The translations under genes were made by a program, and so were the position numbers. Positions 52,057 through 52,713 of a stretch of DNA of 52,713 nucleotides are shown one piece after another. The notes under the pieces are model-generated. The model saw nothing but the letters and a program-made list of their open reading frames with translations. It was not told the origin of the DNA and searched no databases. The stretch spans positions 1 to 52,713 of the forward strand of contig WHTJ01000021.1 of NCBI GenBank assembly GCA_009377795.1, read 5' to 3'. The DNA comes from Propionibacteriales bacterium (GTDB lineage Bacteria > Actinomycetota > Actinomycetes > Propionibacteriales > Nocardioidaceae). Positions within the stretch are counted from its first letter, which is position 1; the number at the start of each line of letters is the position of its first letter.

Positions 52057-52713
52057 TCAGGTGGGGAGACGGGCCCGCAGTCCGGGCGGCAGCACGCGCG
52101 CCAGCGCGACCAGCCGGACGAGCACGACGACCGCGATCGTCTCCGCCGCGAGCAGCCCGATCAGCACCATGAGCTGGGCGGCGCCCGCCTCCAAGGCCGA
52201 GCCGCCTCCGAGCAGCACCCCGACGTACGCGCCCGGCAGCGTCACCAGGCCCACGGTCCGGGTCTGGTCCAGTACCGGCAGCAGCGCCTCGGAGGACGTG
52301 GGCGCCACGATCTCCAGCACCGCGTCCCGGCTCGGCAGGCCGAGTGCGAGCGCGGCCTCGAACGCGCCGAATTGTTTCTGCAGCTCGTCGAACGCGCGCC
52401 GGGTCGCGAGCGTACAGGCGGTCATTGTGCCGCCGATGACGATCCCGGCCGTCGGCACGAGGTTGGCGCCGTGCCAGGGGATCACCCCGCTGAGGAGCAG
52501 CAGGCCCAGTACGGGCGTGACGCCTATGCCGAGCGCCATGGCGACCCAGGGCGCGTTCCGCATGGTTCCGGTACGGCGGGCGGACGTCCCGGTCGCGACT
52601 CGGAACATCAGCAGCGCGAAGGCGAGCGACCACCAGACGGAGCCCAGGACCGCGGCGATCGCCAGTGAGGCGACCGCGAGCTGGGCCGTCGCACGCAGGG
52701 CGGCTGTGACGAG
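52057..52713 (-). CDS. FetB/YbbM family (UPF0014) ABC transporter permease, 5' end outside window
   Basis: The frame is open to the window edge, giving 218 residues; the real N-terminus is outside. About six hydrophobic segments with the UPF0014 core: VPTAGIVIGGTMTACTLATR, RRAFDELQKQFGAFEAALAL, GLPSRDAVLEIVAPTSSEAL and LVTLPGAYVGVLLGGGSALE. FetB pairs with the ATPase FetA to export iron; actinobacterial members are annotated as such without test. The internal ATG at 52608 is not the start. FetA would be expected upstream, beyond the window. Confidence 0.85.
   Translation of the reverse strand, partial: LVTAALRATAQLAVASLAIAAVLGSVWWSLAFALLMFRVATGTSARRTGTMRNAPWVAMALGIGVTPVLGLLLLSGVIPWHGANLVPTAGIVIGGTMTACTLATRRAFDELQKQFGAFEAALALGLPSRDAVLEIVAPTSSEALLPVLDQTRTVGLVTLPGAYVGVLLGGGSALEAGAAQLMVLIGLLAAETIAVVVLVRLVALARVLPPGLRARLPT

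Overview
The window is very GC-rich and dense with GTG starts, ATGA/GTGA stop-start overlaps and TANNNT -10 elements, some directly in front of leaderless start codons. The gene families (DUF1707, PucR, ECF42-type sigma with DGPF partner, Ehu ectoine importer, 10-methyl fatty-acid pair, PrmC-related methyltransferase) point to a high-GC actinobacterium, probably of the Nocardioidaceae/Propionibacteriales kind; the genus cannot be fixed from sequence alone. No tRNA, rRNA, CRISPR array, insertion sequence or prophage was recognised.

Left part (1-15.1 kb). A sensor kinase with two apparent 1-nt frameshifts faces an ABC-2 exporter pair with a DUF1707 protein. Next comes a redox/lipid-like cluster: a Crp/Fnr regulator, a membrane protein, a flavin monooxygenase with a SemiSWEET-like protein, a membrane protein plus Tat-exported DUF3179 protein, and a Tes-like radical SAM enzyme translationally coupled to a methyltransferase. 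Three GTGA-N6-TCAC-like sites sit upstream of the regulator, the membrane protein and the radical SAM/DUF3179 divergon, each about 30 bp before a -10 element, so this looks like a small Crp-type regulon. An ECF42 sigma/DGPF pair with SRPBCC and VOC neighbours, a PrmC-like methyltransferase and an XRE-nucleotidyltransferase fusion with a possible HEPN remnant follow.

Centre (15.2-31.1 kb). A soluble THI5/NMT1-like protein and an adenine-deaminase-type enzyme lead into a ten-gene minus-strand purine degradation operon. It encodes three xanthine dehydrogenase subunits, an 8-oxoguanine deaminase-like enzyme, malate synthase, a fusion of a DUF6986 aldolase-like domain with OHCU decarboxylase, HIU hydrolase, uricase, allantoinase and allantoicase. 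A PucR-family regulator is divergent. Together they take xanthine to ureidoglycolate and glyoxylate to malate; the one enzyme not seen is ureidoglycolate lyase, and the DUF6986 domain is the only unassigned catalytic domain in the operon.

Right part (31.1-52.7 kb). A peroxiredoxin-like gene with an aberrant 3' end overlaps an EamA transporter. RtcB RNA ligase is divergent from a CapA-like phosphoesterase coupled to archease, suggesting an RNA-repair module. An ectoine-type importer without its ATPase, a divergent Nramp-like transporter, an ASCH/winged-helix protein, asparagine synthetase, a hemerythrin-like protein, a likely 10-methyl fatty-acid synthesis pair, a secreted 5'-nucleotidase, a von Willebrand lipoprotein, an AraC/VOC operon and a partial FetB permease complete the window. 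A 25-30 bp repeat (core TGCAATCTCGGCGCGA) occurs about six times between 41 and 52 kb.
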